Assembly (NCBI GenBank): GCA_034004685.1
Contig: JAVEWG010000017.1
Coordinates: 1-64,000, forward strand
Reading direction: 5' to 3'
Length of the DNA: 64,000 bases
Origin: JAEUNX01 sp034004685
GTDB lineage: Bacteria > Pseudomonadota > Gammaproteobacteria > Burkholderiales > Rhodocyclaceae
Shown here: one piece after another, positions 48,812 through 57,310 of the stretch
Position numbering within the stretch: position 1 is the first letter of the stretch
How the letters are laid out: each line of letters opens with the position of its first letter
Notes under the pieces: model-generated
What the model was told of the DNA's origin: nothing
Seen by the model: only the letters and a program-made list of their open reading frames with translations
Database searches by the model: none
Made by a program: the position numbers and the translations under genes

Positions 48812-50061
48812 GCCCCTCGCTCCTGGCTGGCGCGGCAGGCCTGCCTGTACCATCTGACCGCCCGCGCCAGATGGAGCAACAGCATCAGGCTCCACGCCAC
48901 CACCAGCCCGCCTGCGGGAATCCTGAATGCCTCCACCCAGGGCGCCAGCAGGAGCAGCGCCAGCATTAAACAGTGCAGGCGATAGTGCCGAAGTTGCCCG
49001 GCCTCGGGAATGATCTGCATCATGTTTGGCCCGCGCCCGAGTCGCTGCTGAAGATTGAGCCAGATCATGAAGGGAACAATCTTGTAGAGCATGCCCACGG
49101 TGGCCGAAAGTAGCACGCCGGCAAAGATCACCAACCCGGCCGTCACAGCCCATCGTGGCTCATCGACAAGCAAGGCCGCAATCGTCAACACGGCTCCACC
49201 CAGCATGGCCACCATGGCCAGGCGCCACATCCGGAACGTCATATCCAATCGGGCCCTGCGGCGGCGGCGTTGCAGATTCAGGGTCAGGGCAGCAAAAACG
49301 CCGGCAAGAATTGCGAGGGCCACCCCCAGCAGCGGCTCCCGCCAAGGACTCACCCCCCCGCCAAGGCTGACGACCGCCAACCCCCACCCCAGGGATGCAG
49401 CGAAACGCGGCGGATAGGGGGGGGTCAGTTGAAACATGGGCACGACCAGATAAGCCACACCCGCCAGCAGCCCCAAGGCCCACACTCCCAGCCCCCACCC
49501 CACATGAACCGGGGTCACGCTGAACCAGCCCGCCACCAGCCAGCCCTGGCGGGCGGCCAACAAGCTGGCGCCCAGCACCAGGGTTCCCCCCAGACCCAGC
49601 ACGGCCCAGGGCAAGACCTTGACGGTCGGCCCCCCGGCAGGCGTCCGGAGCAGACTGAGCAAGACCACGGGGATGAAAACCACCACCAGGAGCGCCGCCA
49701 GCCCCATGGCCAGGATAACCGCCCCATTCCATTGCCAGAGGAAGGCTGCCGCCAGGGCAACAGGAAGTACCACCAAGGCGCCATGGGTAAGTGTCGCCAC
49801 CGGGACTACGCCCCGCAGGTTGGCCCCAACCGCCACCGGCATGAGTTGGAACAAAGCCCCCGCCATGATGTTCAGCAGGAAACCGACCGCCACCAGATGC
49901 ACCATGGCCAGAGTCGCCGCGGTCCACCGGGTGGCCAAGGCCAGATCCGGCTGAAGGATCAACACCACCCCGGCCGCGACCCCAAAAAGAGGTGCGGTCA
50001 GGAAAAAACGCAGGGGAACGTGGAGGGGGGGCGCCTGTTCGAAAGACAGGGCCTGCATCAT
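48799..50061 (-). CDS. NnrS/NorB-like multi-pass membrane protein
   Basis: A 420-aa protein with about 12 membrane helices. Conserved-looking histidine motifs lie within helices: ATLAMVHLVAVGFLLNIMAG, VTPVHVGWGLGVWALGLLAG and GMLYKIVPFMIWLNLQQRLG. The pattern of in-helix histidines recalls a heme-copper or NnrS-like scaffold. I cannot assign metal ligands by eye, and the family is described only as a cbb3-like or hypothetical membrane protein in denitrifier clusters. It ends a leftward operon with a DUF2249 gene and a hemerythrin gene behind an FNR-type box, so a role in NO or low-oxygen metabolism is likely. Confidence 0.78.
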   Translation of the reverse strand: MMQALSFEQAPPLHVPLRFFLTAPLFGVAAGVVLILQPDLALATRWTAATLAMVHLVAVGFLLNIMAGALFQLMPVAVGANLRGVVPVATLTHGALVVLPVALAAAFLWQWNGAVILAMGLAALLVVVFIPVVLLSLLRTPAGGPTVKVLPWAVLGLGGTLVLGASLLAARQGWLVAGWFSVTPVHVGWGLGVWALGLLAGVAYLVVPMFQLTPPYPPRFAASLGWGLAVVSLGGGVSPWREPLLGVALAILAGVFAALTLNLQRRRRRARLDMTFRMWRLAMVAMLGGAVLTIAALLVDEPRWAVTAGLVIFAGVLLSATVGMLYKIVPFMIWLNLQQRLGRGPNMMQIIPEAGQLRHYRLHCLMLALLLLAPWVEAFRIPAGGLVVAWSLMLLLHLARAVRWYRQACRASQERGAQAP

Positions 50062-50297
50062 CCGGACCCGGCGTGGTAGATGTGAATGGCGAAGGTTCCG
50101 TCAGCCTGAACCTCGGTCCGGTGGGCGTAGCCATTGCCCCGCAGGATCCCATACAAGGGGGTCGGTTCGCGGTAGAGGAGCAGCACGATTTCCCCCCCGG
50201 GCAGCAGGTCGTCAAGGGCCGCCAAGGTGAGTTCCATCGGCTCGGGAGGCATCAAGCCACGGGCATCCAGGATTCTGGGAGCGGGTGCGTCAGACAT
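50058..50297 (-). CDS. DUF2249-domain protein (TusA-like fold)
   Basis: A 79-aa protein starting MSDAPAPRILDARGLMPPEP. The DARGLMPPEPMELTLAALD block resembles the TusA-like opening (D.RGL.PP.P) without the catalytic cysteine, which is the usual DUF2249 pattern. It overlaps the hemerythrin gene upstream and the membrane-protein gene downstream, so all three are co-translated. DUF2249 proteins often accompany hemerythrin and denitrification genes. Biochemical function is unknown. Confidence 0.88.
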   Translation of the reverse strand: MSDAPAPRILDARGLMPPEPMELTLAALDDLLPGGEIVLLLYREPTPLYGILRGNGYAHRTEVQADGTFAIHIYHAGSG

Positions 50298-50742
50298 GAT
50301 TCGCGCCCTCCAGGCGATCGGCCAGGGCGGACGCCAGACCGCGCTCGGAACCCACGGCCTGGTCGCACATGGGATAAAGGATGTTTTCTTCTTTCATGTT
50401 GTGCTGCTGCATCAACACCAGCAGCGTATCCGCCGCCCCAGCCAGCGTAGACGGGTCGCAAGCTTGCGCGGCGGCACTCATGTCGGCACACAGGTCGCGC
50501 ATCTGCTGATGTTCCTGGCGCATGACCACGGTAGGGCCGGAAGCCATGCCGGTGGCTGCCTCGAAGGCGGGGAAGAGCAACTCTTCCTCTGCCAGGAAGT
50601 GGGCGAGCAGCATGCGCTCAAAACGCGACATGGCTGTTCGGCAGGCGGACCAATCCCCTGCCATGGCCGCGGCTTCGGCTGCGGCGAAGGCATCATCGCA
50701 ATCGGTATGGTTGCGGCCCATCAGGCCGGACAGGGAGGTCAC
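50290..50742 (-). CDS. Hemerythrin HHE-domain protein
   Basis: A 150-aa protein from GTG at 50742, with AAGGA seven bases upstream. The ligand pattern of a di-iron HHE bundle is visible: GRNHTDCDDAF, LAHFLAEEELLFPAFEAA, RQEHQQMRDLC and LMQQHNMKEENILYPMC. This resembles the DnrN/YtfE-like group that handles NO or damaged iron-sulfur centres. It is first in an operon with DUF2249 and NnrS-like genes, about 63 bp downstream of an FNR-type box, so expression at low oxygen or with NO is expected. Confidence 0.9.
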   Translation of the reverse strand: MTSLSGLMGRNHTDCDDAFAAAEAAAMAGDWSACRTAMSRFERMLLAHFLAEEELLFPAFEAATGMASGPTVVMRQEHQQMRDLCADMSAAAQACDPSTLAGAADTLLVLMQQHNMKEENILYPMCDQAVGSERGLASALADRLEGANHV

Positions 50743-50804
50743 GGGTCAATCCTTTAGTCGCTGTAGTTGTAGGGCATTTTGGAAAGCCAAGCCCCCTGAC
50801 AGCA

Positions 50805-50818
50805 TTGACCCCTATCAA
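50805..50818 (-). promoter_or_regulatory. FNR/Dnr-type box upstream of the hemerythrin operon
   Basis: TTGACCCCTATCAA matches TTGAY-N4-ATCAA. It lies 63 bp upstream of the hemerythrin start and directly after the stop of the di-iron sensor gene, so it should serve the leftward hemerythrin-DUF2249-membrane protein operon. Confidence 0.82.
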
Positions 50819-50822
50819 GGGA

Positions 50823-51563
50823 TCACTCCCTCAAGCGGCCAACATCCAAATCAGCGAACCACTGGATGAAGCGCCCTACATCAGCCCCTTGATAGATCGC
50901 GCCATGCTGGGGGCAGAGCATGTCAATTTCCAGGGCCGCCACCCGCTCGCACCAAGCCATCTTGGCGGCATTGGACCCCATCCAGCGACGATGGAAACCC
51001 TCGGCGAAGCGGATATGGCTGTCGAAGTCTTCCACAAACAGCCCGTTTCGCTCCGGCGGCAGGAGTGCCGCCCCCACATCGCCAGAAAACAGGATCCTGG
51101 CCTTGGGATCATAGAGGTGATGGTTACCCGAAGAGTGCAGATAATGGGCGGGGATGGCACGCAGATCCAGGGCGCCCAAGGGAATGGGCATGCCCTCGTC
51201 GGGAATGCTGACAAAGGTGTCGGCGGTCCCCCCGAAGTGTGGCAGGAAGGTCGCCCACAGCCAGCTGGTGTAGCACTTCAACGCCGGATTGAAGTCCAGC
51301 CACAGGGCCAGGGAGGAAATGATGTCTGGATCCTGGTGGGAAGCAAATATGCCCCGGATGGCCGTGGGATCGGCCTCGGCACATAGGGCCGAGAAGACCG
51401 CCGGAAAAATCTCGATGCCCCCCGGATCGCACAACAGGGAGTCCCCGCCGGACTCCACCAGAAATTCATTGGTATCAATGAGGTGCCCTGCCCGCTCGGG
51501 GTCCCGAACGATGGCCAGCCAGCGGTGGTTACCATCCTGGTAAATGGAATGGGAGGTCTTCAT
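50823..51563 (-). CDS. Oxygen-binding di-iron protein (ODP), metallo-beta-lactamase fold
   Basis: A 246-aa protein from ATG at 51563, with AAGGA upstream. It has the flavodiiron-type metallo-beta-lactamase fold without a flavodoxin domain: LVESGGDSLLCDPGGIEIFP, IFASHQDPDIISSLALWLDF, AHYLHSSGNHHLYDPKARIL with FSGDVGAAL, and LCPQHGAIYQG. The H.D...H...D...H ligands of a di-iron site can be traced. In Treponema an ODP senses oxygen for chemotaxis. Here the gene overlaps an MCP-like gene by one base, which suggests a sensor-signalling pair. Confidence 0.87.
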   Translation of the reverse strand: MKTSHSIYQDGNHRWLAIVRDPERAGHLIDTNEFLVESGGDSLLCDPGGIEIFPAVFSALCAEADPTAIRGIFASHQDPDIISSLALWLDFNPALKCYTSWLWATFLPHFGGTADTFVSIPDEGMPIPLGALDLRAIPAHYLHSSGNHHLYDPKARILFSGDVGAALLPPERNGLFVEDFDSHIRFAEGFHRRWMGSNAAKMAWCERVAALEIDMLCPQHGAIYQGADVGRFIQWFADLDVGRLRE

Positions 51564-52195
51564 CAACGGTCCTTGGCTAGACGCTCTTTGGTGAGCTTTT
51601 CGAGGGAGAGCTTGATCAGCTCAATCACCTCGGCGAAATCAGTGGATACCTGCATCAGGGCGGTGCTGTAGCGGCCACCGTAAGCGGCCTCGATCTTGGC
51701 CGAACGGGCCAGCACCCCTCCGAGCTCCGCCAAACGGTTCGTATCGGCCAGGGCACCGTGGAGGCTCTTATCCAGAGCCCGCAAGCGAGTCAGCTGTTCG
51801 TCCATGCTCCACTCACCACGCTCCACCACGGGCGTCAGGGCGGGAATCTGCGCGTCGGCGCATTCCTTGACGGTGGCCGCCAGGATGCTGTTGAGGCGCC
51901 GCTGCTGCATCAAGCTTGATACGGTACTCACCGATCCGGCGGTCATGACCCGTAACGCAGCCATTTCCCGAGTAAGGTCCTCGGCGAAACGGCGCAGTTC
52001 GTTGGACAAGACCCCGAAGCCCAAGGCGGCCGTCCCCGCCCGTTTGGCCAGGAAAATGGCATTGAGCGCCATCAGGTTGATCTTGAAGGCCGTGGCGACA
52101 ATGGCCTTGATCTCTTCGTTGACCCGGACGATACGCGCCAACAGAGACTCCTGAGCGCTGGGTGCCCCCACGCCTTCAAATGTACTCACATCCAT
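51563..52195 (-). CDS. Short cytoplasmic MCP-like signalling protein
   Basis: A 210-aa soluble helical protein. INLMALNAIFLAKRAGTAAL then GFGVLSNELRRFAEDL resembles the hairpin of methyl-accepting chemotaxis proteins (N.LALNA..EAARAG..G.GFAVVA.EVR.LAE), but several conserved positions are changed. There is no membrane segment or ligand domain, and the second arm of the coiled coil is short. It is probably unable to contact CheA normally and may act as an adaptor. It is coupled to the ODP gene, so it may relay oxygen or NO status. Start uncertain: GGAGG directly abuts the ATG. Confidence 0.7.
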   Translation of the reverse strand: MDVSTFEGVGAPSAQESLLARIVRVNEEIKAIVATAFKINLMALNAIFLAKRAGTAALGFGVLSNELRRFAEDLTREMAALRVMTAGSVSTVSSLMQQRRLNSILAATVKECADAQIPALTPVVERGEWSMDEQLTRLRALDKSLHGALADTNRLAELGGVLARSAKIEAAYGGRYSTALMQVSTDFAEVIELIKLSLEKLTKERLAKDR

Positions 52196-52418
52196 CCTCC
52201 AGTCCTGCCGACGAGGTTGGCCACTTTATGGAAAACCCGGCGGGCATCAGGGCGGGGATACGGAAAGCATGCATGACGCACATCCTAGGGCGCAAAATCG
52301 AAAGCGGGCCGACGGCCAAGATTGATCCGGGAGGGGGCCCGGCGCCGCCCTGCCCCCATCAAGACATGGCTGGATTAACGGCCAGAAATGCGCCGACTTG
52401 ATCCCGGCGGTCGCCTTG

Positions 52419-54182
52419 CTACTGCTCCAGGACGTAGGAACCCGGCGCGGACCCCAGGGACGGGAAGGCTGCGGTAACCGCCGGACGAGCCTCCACCAGC
52501 TCGCCGCTGCGGGATCGGAGCCAATCGACCCAATCCGGCCACCAGCTTCCGACATGCTCCTGGGCGCGCCCACGCCAGGCCTCGAAGGAATCGGAACGAT
52601 GGGCCTCGCCGCTCCAGAAGTGGCGCTTGGGAGGATCTACCGGCGGATTGACGACACCCAGGATATGGCCGGAGCTGGACAAGACAAAGCGCTTGGGGCC
52701 GGTGACGTGGTTGTGGACATAGAAGGTCTGCTGGGCCGGGGCGATGTGGTCGTCCTGGGCGGCAACGGAGTACAGGGGTTGGCTGATCCGGGACAGATCC
52801 AGGGGCTGACCGGCCACTTTCAGTGCATCCGCCACAATGAGCCGGTTGTACAGGTAAAGCTCCCGCAAATACCAGGAATGCATGCGGTAGGGCATCCGGG
52901 TGGTATCCATGTTCCAGAACAGAACGTCAAAGGGTGGCGGCGACTCCCCATACAGCCACCCATGAACCACGTAATGCCAGATCAAGCTGTTGGAGCGCAG
53001 CAGACGGAAGGCCGCAGCCATCTCCTTACCGTCCAGATAGCCCTTGCGGGCCATGTTGGCGGTGAGGAAGCTGACGCTGCCTTCATCCACGAAAACCTCG
53101 ATGTCCCCCGGCCGGCGAAAGTCCACCAGGGTGGTAAACAAGGTCCAGTCCTCTACCGGCACCGCCTCGGGACCGAACTTGCGATTGGCCCAGGCCATGT
53201 ACATGGTGAGGGCGGTGCCGCCGATGCAATACCCCGCCCCATGGACCTTGGGGCTGCCGGTAAAGCGCCGGGCCACATCGACGATGGTCGCCACCCCCTC
53301 GGTGAGGTAGTCGTCGAAGCTGACGCCTGCCATCTCGGCACCCGGGTTCTTCCAGCTGGTGATGAAGACGTCGAAGCCCTGATCCAGCAGATAACGGATC
53401 AAACTCTTCTTCGGATTGAGGTCCAGGATGTAGAACTTGTTGATCCAGGGCGTGATGATGACGACCGGGCAGGCATGGACCCGAACCTGGGTGGGTGCAT
53501 AGTGGATCACCTCCAGCAGCGGGTTGCGGAACACCACTTCGCCGGCGGTGGTGGCCAAATTCACCCCGACCTTGAAGGCACCGGGATCTGTCATCCGGAT
53601 GTCGCCCGACTGCATGTCGTCCATCAGGTTGTGCAGGCCCTTCACCAGGCTTTCTCCCCGACTCTCCACGGCCCGCCGTATCGCTTCCGGATTGGTCCAG
53701 AAAAAATTGGTGGGGGCCACGGCATTGAGCCATTTGCGCCACCAGAAGGCCGCTCGCCGCCGCTCCTTGCTGGACAAGGCTGGGGTGGCATAAAGCATGT
53801 CCTGGGTGTGGCGGGTGAAGGCCAGGTAGAACTCCTTGACGATGTCCCAGGTGGCAGACTCGGTCCACACCGGGTCACTGAAGCGGGTGTCATCCTCGTG
53901 GGGCGTCACCGGATCGGGATCCTTCAATCCCATGGCCCGACGCCAAGCGTGCCAATGGAGCATGCACAGATCCGAATACAGCCGACTTGCCCGCTCGGCG
54001 AGTTCCTGGGGATGGGCCAACCAAGCAAGCTGGGCATGGACGATGGGGGCGGCGACACCCAGGGGGTCCACGGCGCCCTCCACGGACTCATGCAGGCCCT
54101 TGATGACCCGCTCAGTGGCCGCCGGACCAGCGGACCATGCGTCACTGATATTGGGAATACGTTTTGGCAAGGCACTCTCCAT
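52419..54182 (-). CDS. phaC: Class I poly(3-hydroxyalkanoate) polymerase PhaC
   Basis: A 587-aa protein from ATG at 54182 (MESALPKRIPNISDAWSA). The PhaC N-terminal domain is followed by the alpha/beta hydrolase core. The lipase-like box with nucleophile cysteine is GAGYCIGGTALTMYMA near residue 315. PVVIITPWINKFYILDLNPK, VDEGSVSFLTAN-type segments, the catalytic aspartate region in YSVAAQDDHIAPAQQT and the histidine in SSSGHILGVVNPP are present. It polymerises hydroxyacyl-CoA into storage granules. No phaA, phaB or phasin gene is next to it in this window. Confidence 0.94.
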   Translation of the reverse strand: MESALPKRIPNISDAWSAGPAATERVIKGLHESVEGAVDPLGVAAPIVHAQLAWLAHPQELAERASRLYSDLCMLHWHAWRRAMGLKDPDPVTPHEDDTRFSDPVWTESATWDIVKEFYLAFTRHTQDMLYATPALSSKERRRAAFWWRKWLNAVAPTNFFWTNPEAIRRAVESRGESLVKGLHNLMDDMQSGDIRMTDPGAFKVGVNLATTAGEVVFRNPLLEVIHYAPTQVRVHACPVVIITPWINKFYILDLNPKKSLIRYLLDQGFDVFITSWKNPGAEMAGVSFDDYLTEGVATIVDVARRFTGSPKVHGAGYCIGGTALTMYMAWANRKFGPEAVPVEDWTLFTTLVDFRRPGDIEVFVDEGSVSFLTANMARKGYLDGKEMAAAFRLLRSNSLIWHYVVHGWLYGESPPPFDVLFWNMDTTRMPYRMHSWYLRELYLYNRLIVADALKVAGQPLDLSRISQPLYSVAAQDDHIAPAQQTFYVHNHVTGPKRFVLSSSGHILGVVNPPVDPPKRHFWSGEAHRSDSFEAWRGRAQEHVGSWWPDWVDWLRSRSGELVEARPAVTAAFPSLGSAPGSYVLEQ

Positions 54183-54225
54183 GACACGCAACCCAGCAAT
54201 TAGAACCGGGCCAAGCTACAACTGA

Positions 54226-55635
54226 TCAGGCCAGGCGATAACGCAAACCCGGCTCTGGCAAGGTAACGTTGGGCCAGCCCAACTCCGAGCTCACCGCTTC
54301 GGCAAAACTGGCCGAGGCCTGGCGCTCACCATGCACCACGAAGGTACGCCCCGGCGCTTTCTGGAAATGGCCCAGCCAGCCCAACAAGGCCGGACGGTCA
54401 GCATGGGCCGAGAGGCCACCGATGGTATGGATGGTCGCCTTGACCGGCACCCGATCCCCGAACAGGGTGACCTGGCGCGCACCGTCCACCAGCCGGCGCC
54501 CCAAGGTCCCAGCCGCCTGGAATCCGGCGATGATGATGGCGCACTCCGGGCGTCCCAGGTTATGGCGCAAGTGGTGCTTGATGCGACCGGCCTCGCACAT
54601 TCCGCTGGCAGACACAATGACCAGGCCCCCCTTGCAGGCATTCAGGGCCATGGACTCCTCCACGTCCTCGGTGAACCTGACGCGGATTTTCTCGGGATGG
54701 GCAGCCTGCCAGGCCAGCAATTCCCTGGAGGGCTCATCCCAAAGATCCTGATGTCGCAGGGTGACCTCGGTGGCGGCCGAAGCCATGGGGGAATCCACCA
54801 CCACATCCAGGGAACCCAGCCGCCCCTCCCGCGCCAGGCTGGCCAGCATGAACAGAATCTCCTGGGTACGGCCCACCGCGAAGGCCGGGATTATCGCGTT
54901 GCCCCGGCGGCGAACCAGGGCATCGTTGATGGCTTCCACCAATTCGTCTTCGGTGTCGTGCAGGCAACGGTGGGCACGATCCCCATAGGTGGATTCGATG
55001 CAAAGCACATCGGCACCCAGCACGCGCTCCGGATCCCGCAGCACCGGCCGCTCTGGCTGCCCCAGATCGCCGGAAAACACCAGGCGTCGGTGCCCACCGG
55101 GGGTGGGGACATCAAGTTCCAGGATAGAAGACCCCAGGATGTGGCCGGCATCCAGAAATTGGCAGGAAACGCCCCCCGGCAACTGGAGCGCCTCGCCGTA
55201 GGCGACCCTGCGTAACTGCTTGAGACTCTTGCGCGCCTGCTCCACCGTATAGAGCGGTGCCACGTTCTGGCGGTGCCTGATCCTAACCCGGTGGCTTTGC
55301 CGATTCAGCCACTCCATCTCCTTTTCCTGGATATGCGCCGAATCCAGGAGCATCACCGCCAAGAGATCCACCGTGGCCGGAGTTGCATAGATCGGACCTT
55401 TGTAACCCAAGGCCACCAAGCGCGGCAGCAGGCCAGAATGATCCAGATGGGCATGGGTCAACAACACGAAATCCAGGGTCCGCAGATCAAAATCGAGGGC
55501 AGCCCAGTTTTTCCGATCTGCATCCCGCCCCCCCTGGAACATCCCGCAATCCACCAGAAACGTGCCACCGTCATGGCTGACACGGCAGCAGGAGCCGGTA
55601 ACCTCCCCTGCTGCGCCATGGAACACTAACTCCAT
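54226..55635 (-). CDS. MBL-fold beta-CASP RNA-processing hydrolase
   Basis: A 469-aa protein from ATG at 55635 (MELVFHGAAGEVTGSCCRVS), with AGGAG seven bases upstream. The metallo-beta-lactamase motif is LLTHAHLDHSGLLPRLV, with further ligands in LDAGHILGSSILEL and FSGDLGQPERP. The beta-CASP part has PAFAVGRTQEILFML and SASGMCEAGRIKHHL. The C-terminal KATIHTIGGLSAHADRPALL is the RNA-specificity (RMMBL) domain. The protein should be a zinc-dependent ribonuclease. It is divergent from uspA, and an FNR-type box lies between them. Confidence 0.93.
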   Translation of the reverse strand: MELVFHGAAGEVTGSCCRVSHDGGTFLVDCGMFQGGRDADRKNWAALDFDLRTLDFVLLTHAHLDHSGLLPRLVALGYKGPIYATPATVDLLAVMLLDSAHIQEKEMEWLNRQSHRVRIRHRQNVAPLYTVEQARKSLKQLRRVAYGEALQLPGGVSCQFLDAGHILGSSILELDVPTPGGHRRLVFSGDLGQPERPVLRDPERVLGADVLCIESTYGDRAHRCLHDTEDELVEAINDALVRRRGNAIIPAFAVGRTQEILFMLASLAREGRLGSLDVVVDSPMASAATEVTLRHQDLWDEPSRELLAWQAAHPEKIRVRFTEDVEESMALNACKGGLVIVSASGMCEAGRIKHHLRHNLGRPECAIIIAGFQAAGTLGRRLVDGARQVTLFGDRVPVKATIHTIGGLSAHADRPALLGWLGHFQKAPGRTFVVHGERQASASFAEAVSSELGWPNVTLPEPGLRYRLA

Positions 55636-55720
55636 ACTCATTCTCCTAACCCAACGTGGGCACCCACCCCAAGGCGAGTCAACCACCAATCCCATCCTGC
55701 CCCGCCTGAAGCCGATCGGG

Positions 55721-55764
55721 TTGACACTAGTCAAGCGGGCGCTGTTCCGAGTCCACCCTATAAT
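55721..55764 (+). promoter_or_regulatory. FNR-type class II promoter of uspA
   Basis: TTGACACTAGTCAA (55721-55734) is a perfect palindrome of the FNR type. TATAAT (55759-55764) lies 24 bp after it, placing the box centre close to -41.5 relative to a start near 55771. This is the class II activator geometry, and uspA begins at 55797. Confidence 0.82.
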
Positions 55765-55796
55765 GGTGCATCCCCTTTCCGCCGTGGAGATTCACC

Positions 55797-56240
55797 ATGT
55801 TCAAGCACCTGCTGGTTCCCACTGATGGCTCCGAACTGTCACAAAGTGCGGTTCAACGCGCCGTGGCCTTTGCCAAGGATGCCGGCGCTCGCATCACCTT
55901 CTTCTATGCCCAGCCGGATTTTCCAATGCCCATCTATGGGGAGGGGGCCTTGATTGACCCGACAACGCCCGAACAGTTCGCCCGGGCGGCGGCTCAGGAG
56001 GCCGACCAGATCCTCTCCAAAGCCTGCCAGAGCGCCGAAAGCCTGGGCGTCCCGGCGGATCGGGACACCGTAGTGAGCGAGGTACCCTATGAATCCATTA
56101 TCGAGTCGGCCAGACGCAAGGGATGCGATCTGATTTTCATGGCGTCCCATGGCAGACGCGGCATAGCAAGCCTGCTGCTAGGCAGCGAAACTCAAAAAGT
56201 CCTGTCCCACAGCACGATTCCGGTTCTGGTTTATCGCTGA
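55797..56240 (+). CDS. Universal stress protein UspA family
   Basis: A 147-aa single Usp domain. MFKHLLVPTDGSELSQSAVQ is the family start, and the ATP-binding loop GxxGx(9)GS(x)S-like is seen in MASHGRRGIASLLLGSETQKVL followed by HSTIPVLVYR. Nucleotide binding is therefore likely. The promoter has an FNR-type box at class II distance, so it should be induced at low oxygen, as are anaerobic UspA proteins of other bacteria. A strong terminator follows. Confidence 0.93.
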   Translation: MFKHLLVPTDGSELSQSAVQRAVAFAKDAGARITFFYAQPDFPMPIYGEGALIDPTTPEQFARAAAQEADQILSKACQSAESLGVPADRDTVVSEVPYESIIESARRKGCDLIFMASHGRRGIASLLLGSETQKVLSHSTIPVLVYR

Positions 56241-56292
56241 CCCCACGGAGGCGCCTACCTCCAGAACGGGCATACTCGAGCAGCAAAAGAAT

Positions 56293-56317
56293 ACGGCCCT
56301 CCCGGGCCGTTTTTTTT
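56293..56317 (+). terminator. Rho-independent terminator of uspA
   Basis: ACGGCCC, loop TCCC, GGGCCGT is followed by a run of eight T (56310-56317). It lies 50 bases downstream of uspA. Confidence 0.93.
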
Positions 56318-56340
56318 GGGTCAAATTGCCCGCCAGCGGT

Positions 56341-56583
56341 TCAGGTGTCCTCCGGATGATTGATCTCATCCGCAGTTCGCTGGAAGAAGAGCGTGGCCAG
56401 ACTGGATGCCGCGCAGATCAACCAGAACGCGAAAAAGCCGATCGAATAGGTGGCGATCGGCGAGTACTCGACTGGCTCCCCCAGCAAATACAGCTCCCGG
56501 GGATTGATCATGGTGAAGAAGGCCATCTCAGCCAGTCCCGCCACCAGGAATGATGGCCACAAGACCTGAATCCATTTCGACAC
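56341..56583 (-). CDS. Small membrane protein in the cbb3 cluster
   Basis: An 80-aa protein with two membrane helices (VLWPSFLVAGLAEMAFFTMI; YSPIATYSIGFFAFWLICAA). GTG at 56583 is preferred to the GTG two codons upstream because GGGAGG then has six-base spacing. INPRELYLLGEPVEYSPIAT between the helices is a conserved-looking loop. I have seen such short proteins behind fixH-type genes in Rhodocyclaceae but know no function. It is the last cistron of the ccoN-to-fixH unit in this window. Confidence 0.77.
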   Translation of the reverse strand: MSKWIQVLWPSFLVAGLAEMAFFTMINPRELYLLGEPVEYSPIATYSIGFFAFWLICAASSLATLFFQRTADEINHPEDT

Positions 56584-56616
56584 CCTCACCCTCCCTTTCT
56601 GGTTTGCCGGACGAAA

Positions 56617-56763
56617 TCAGGCGCTCCGCCCGTGGGCTTTCTCATCCTCGGCCATATGTCGTTTCACGAACCGGCCGATATAGACCGCCATCACCAGGAT
56701 GAACCCGATGGTAAACAGACTTAACAGACCAATATCGGTACTGAACAACTCACGCCAGGCCAT
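56617..56763 (-). CDS. DUF3149 small membrane protein
   Basis: A 48-aa protein, shorter than usual gene-finding cut-offs. It reads MAWRELFSTDIGLLSLFTIG and continues with FILVMAVYIGRFVKRHMAED, one transmembrane helix with a basic end. This is the DUF3149 pattern. GGAG lies eight bases before the ATG, and the gene is close behind fixH on the same strand. It probably belongs to the oxidase assembly unit. Function unknown. Confidence 0.8.
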   Translation of the reverse strand: MAWRELFSTDIGLLSLFTIGFILVMAVYIGRFVKRHMAEDEKAHGRSA

Positions 56764-56776
56764 CTTGCCTCTCCTT

Positions 56777-57310
56777 TCAGTCAACAGGTTTGGTATCGCT
56801 TGCCACGATCCTCACGTTTGTCTCTGTCGGGATGGTCACGGCCCCGTTTAACCGCCAGGCTCGGGACTCGTCTTCTAATTGAATATTCCAGCGGCCACTG
56901 GAGAGGGCTGTCAGGGCCCCGCGATACTTCCCATCGGCCTTCTCCATGACCACCACCTGATCCAGACCGACACGGGTCGGGTGGGACATGATCAGGCGCA
57001 GACGGTCCGGCAGGGTAGCCAGGTCCAGGGCGTCCAGCTTCACGGTGACGCCATCCGCCCCCAGGACCACTTCTGCCTCAAGACCCAGCACCCCGGCACG
57101 ATCGGAGCGCTCCATGGTCTGCTTGATGGCCAAGCCCTGTTTGTAATAGTCATCCACCACCAGGCCATCGCTGGTCTTGACCGCCAGCCACAAGGTGATC
57201 CCTCCCGCAACGACCGCGGCAAGAGGCAGGGCGATCAGAAACCAGGGCCAACCCTGGCGGAACCACGGCAATTCAGTGTTGTTATCGTTCAAGCGCATCG
57301 GAGTCGTCAA
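56777..57310 (-). CDS. ccoH: FixH/CcoH-family cbb3 oxidase assembly protein
   Basis: A 177-aa protein if it starts at TTG 57310; an ATG four codons further in (57298) is an equal choice. Neither has a ribosome binding site, so coupling to ccoG is likely. One N-terminal membrane helix (WFLIALPLAAVVAGGITLWL) is followed by the FixH signature VDDYYKQGLAIKQTMERSD and a periplasmic strand-rich domain (WNIQLEDESRAWRLNGAVTI). CcoH supports assembly and stability of cbb3 oxidase. It overlaps the ccoG stop. Confidence 0.9.
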   Translation of the reverse strand: MTTPMRLNDNNTELPWFRQGWPWFLIALPLAAVVAGGITLWLAVKTSDGLVVDDYYKQGLAIKQTMERSDRAGVLGLEAEVVLGADGVTVKLDALDLATLPDRLRLIMSHPTRVGLDQVVVMEKADGKYRGALTALSSGRWNIQLEDESRAWRLNGAVTIPTETNVRIVASDTKPVD

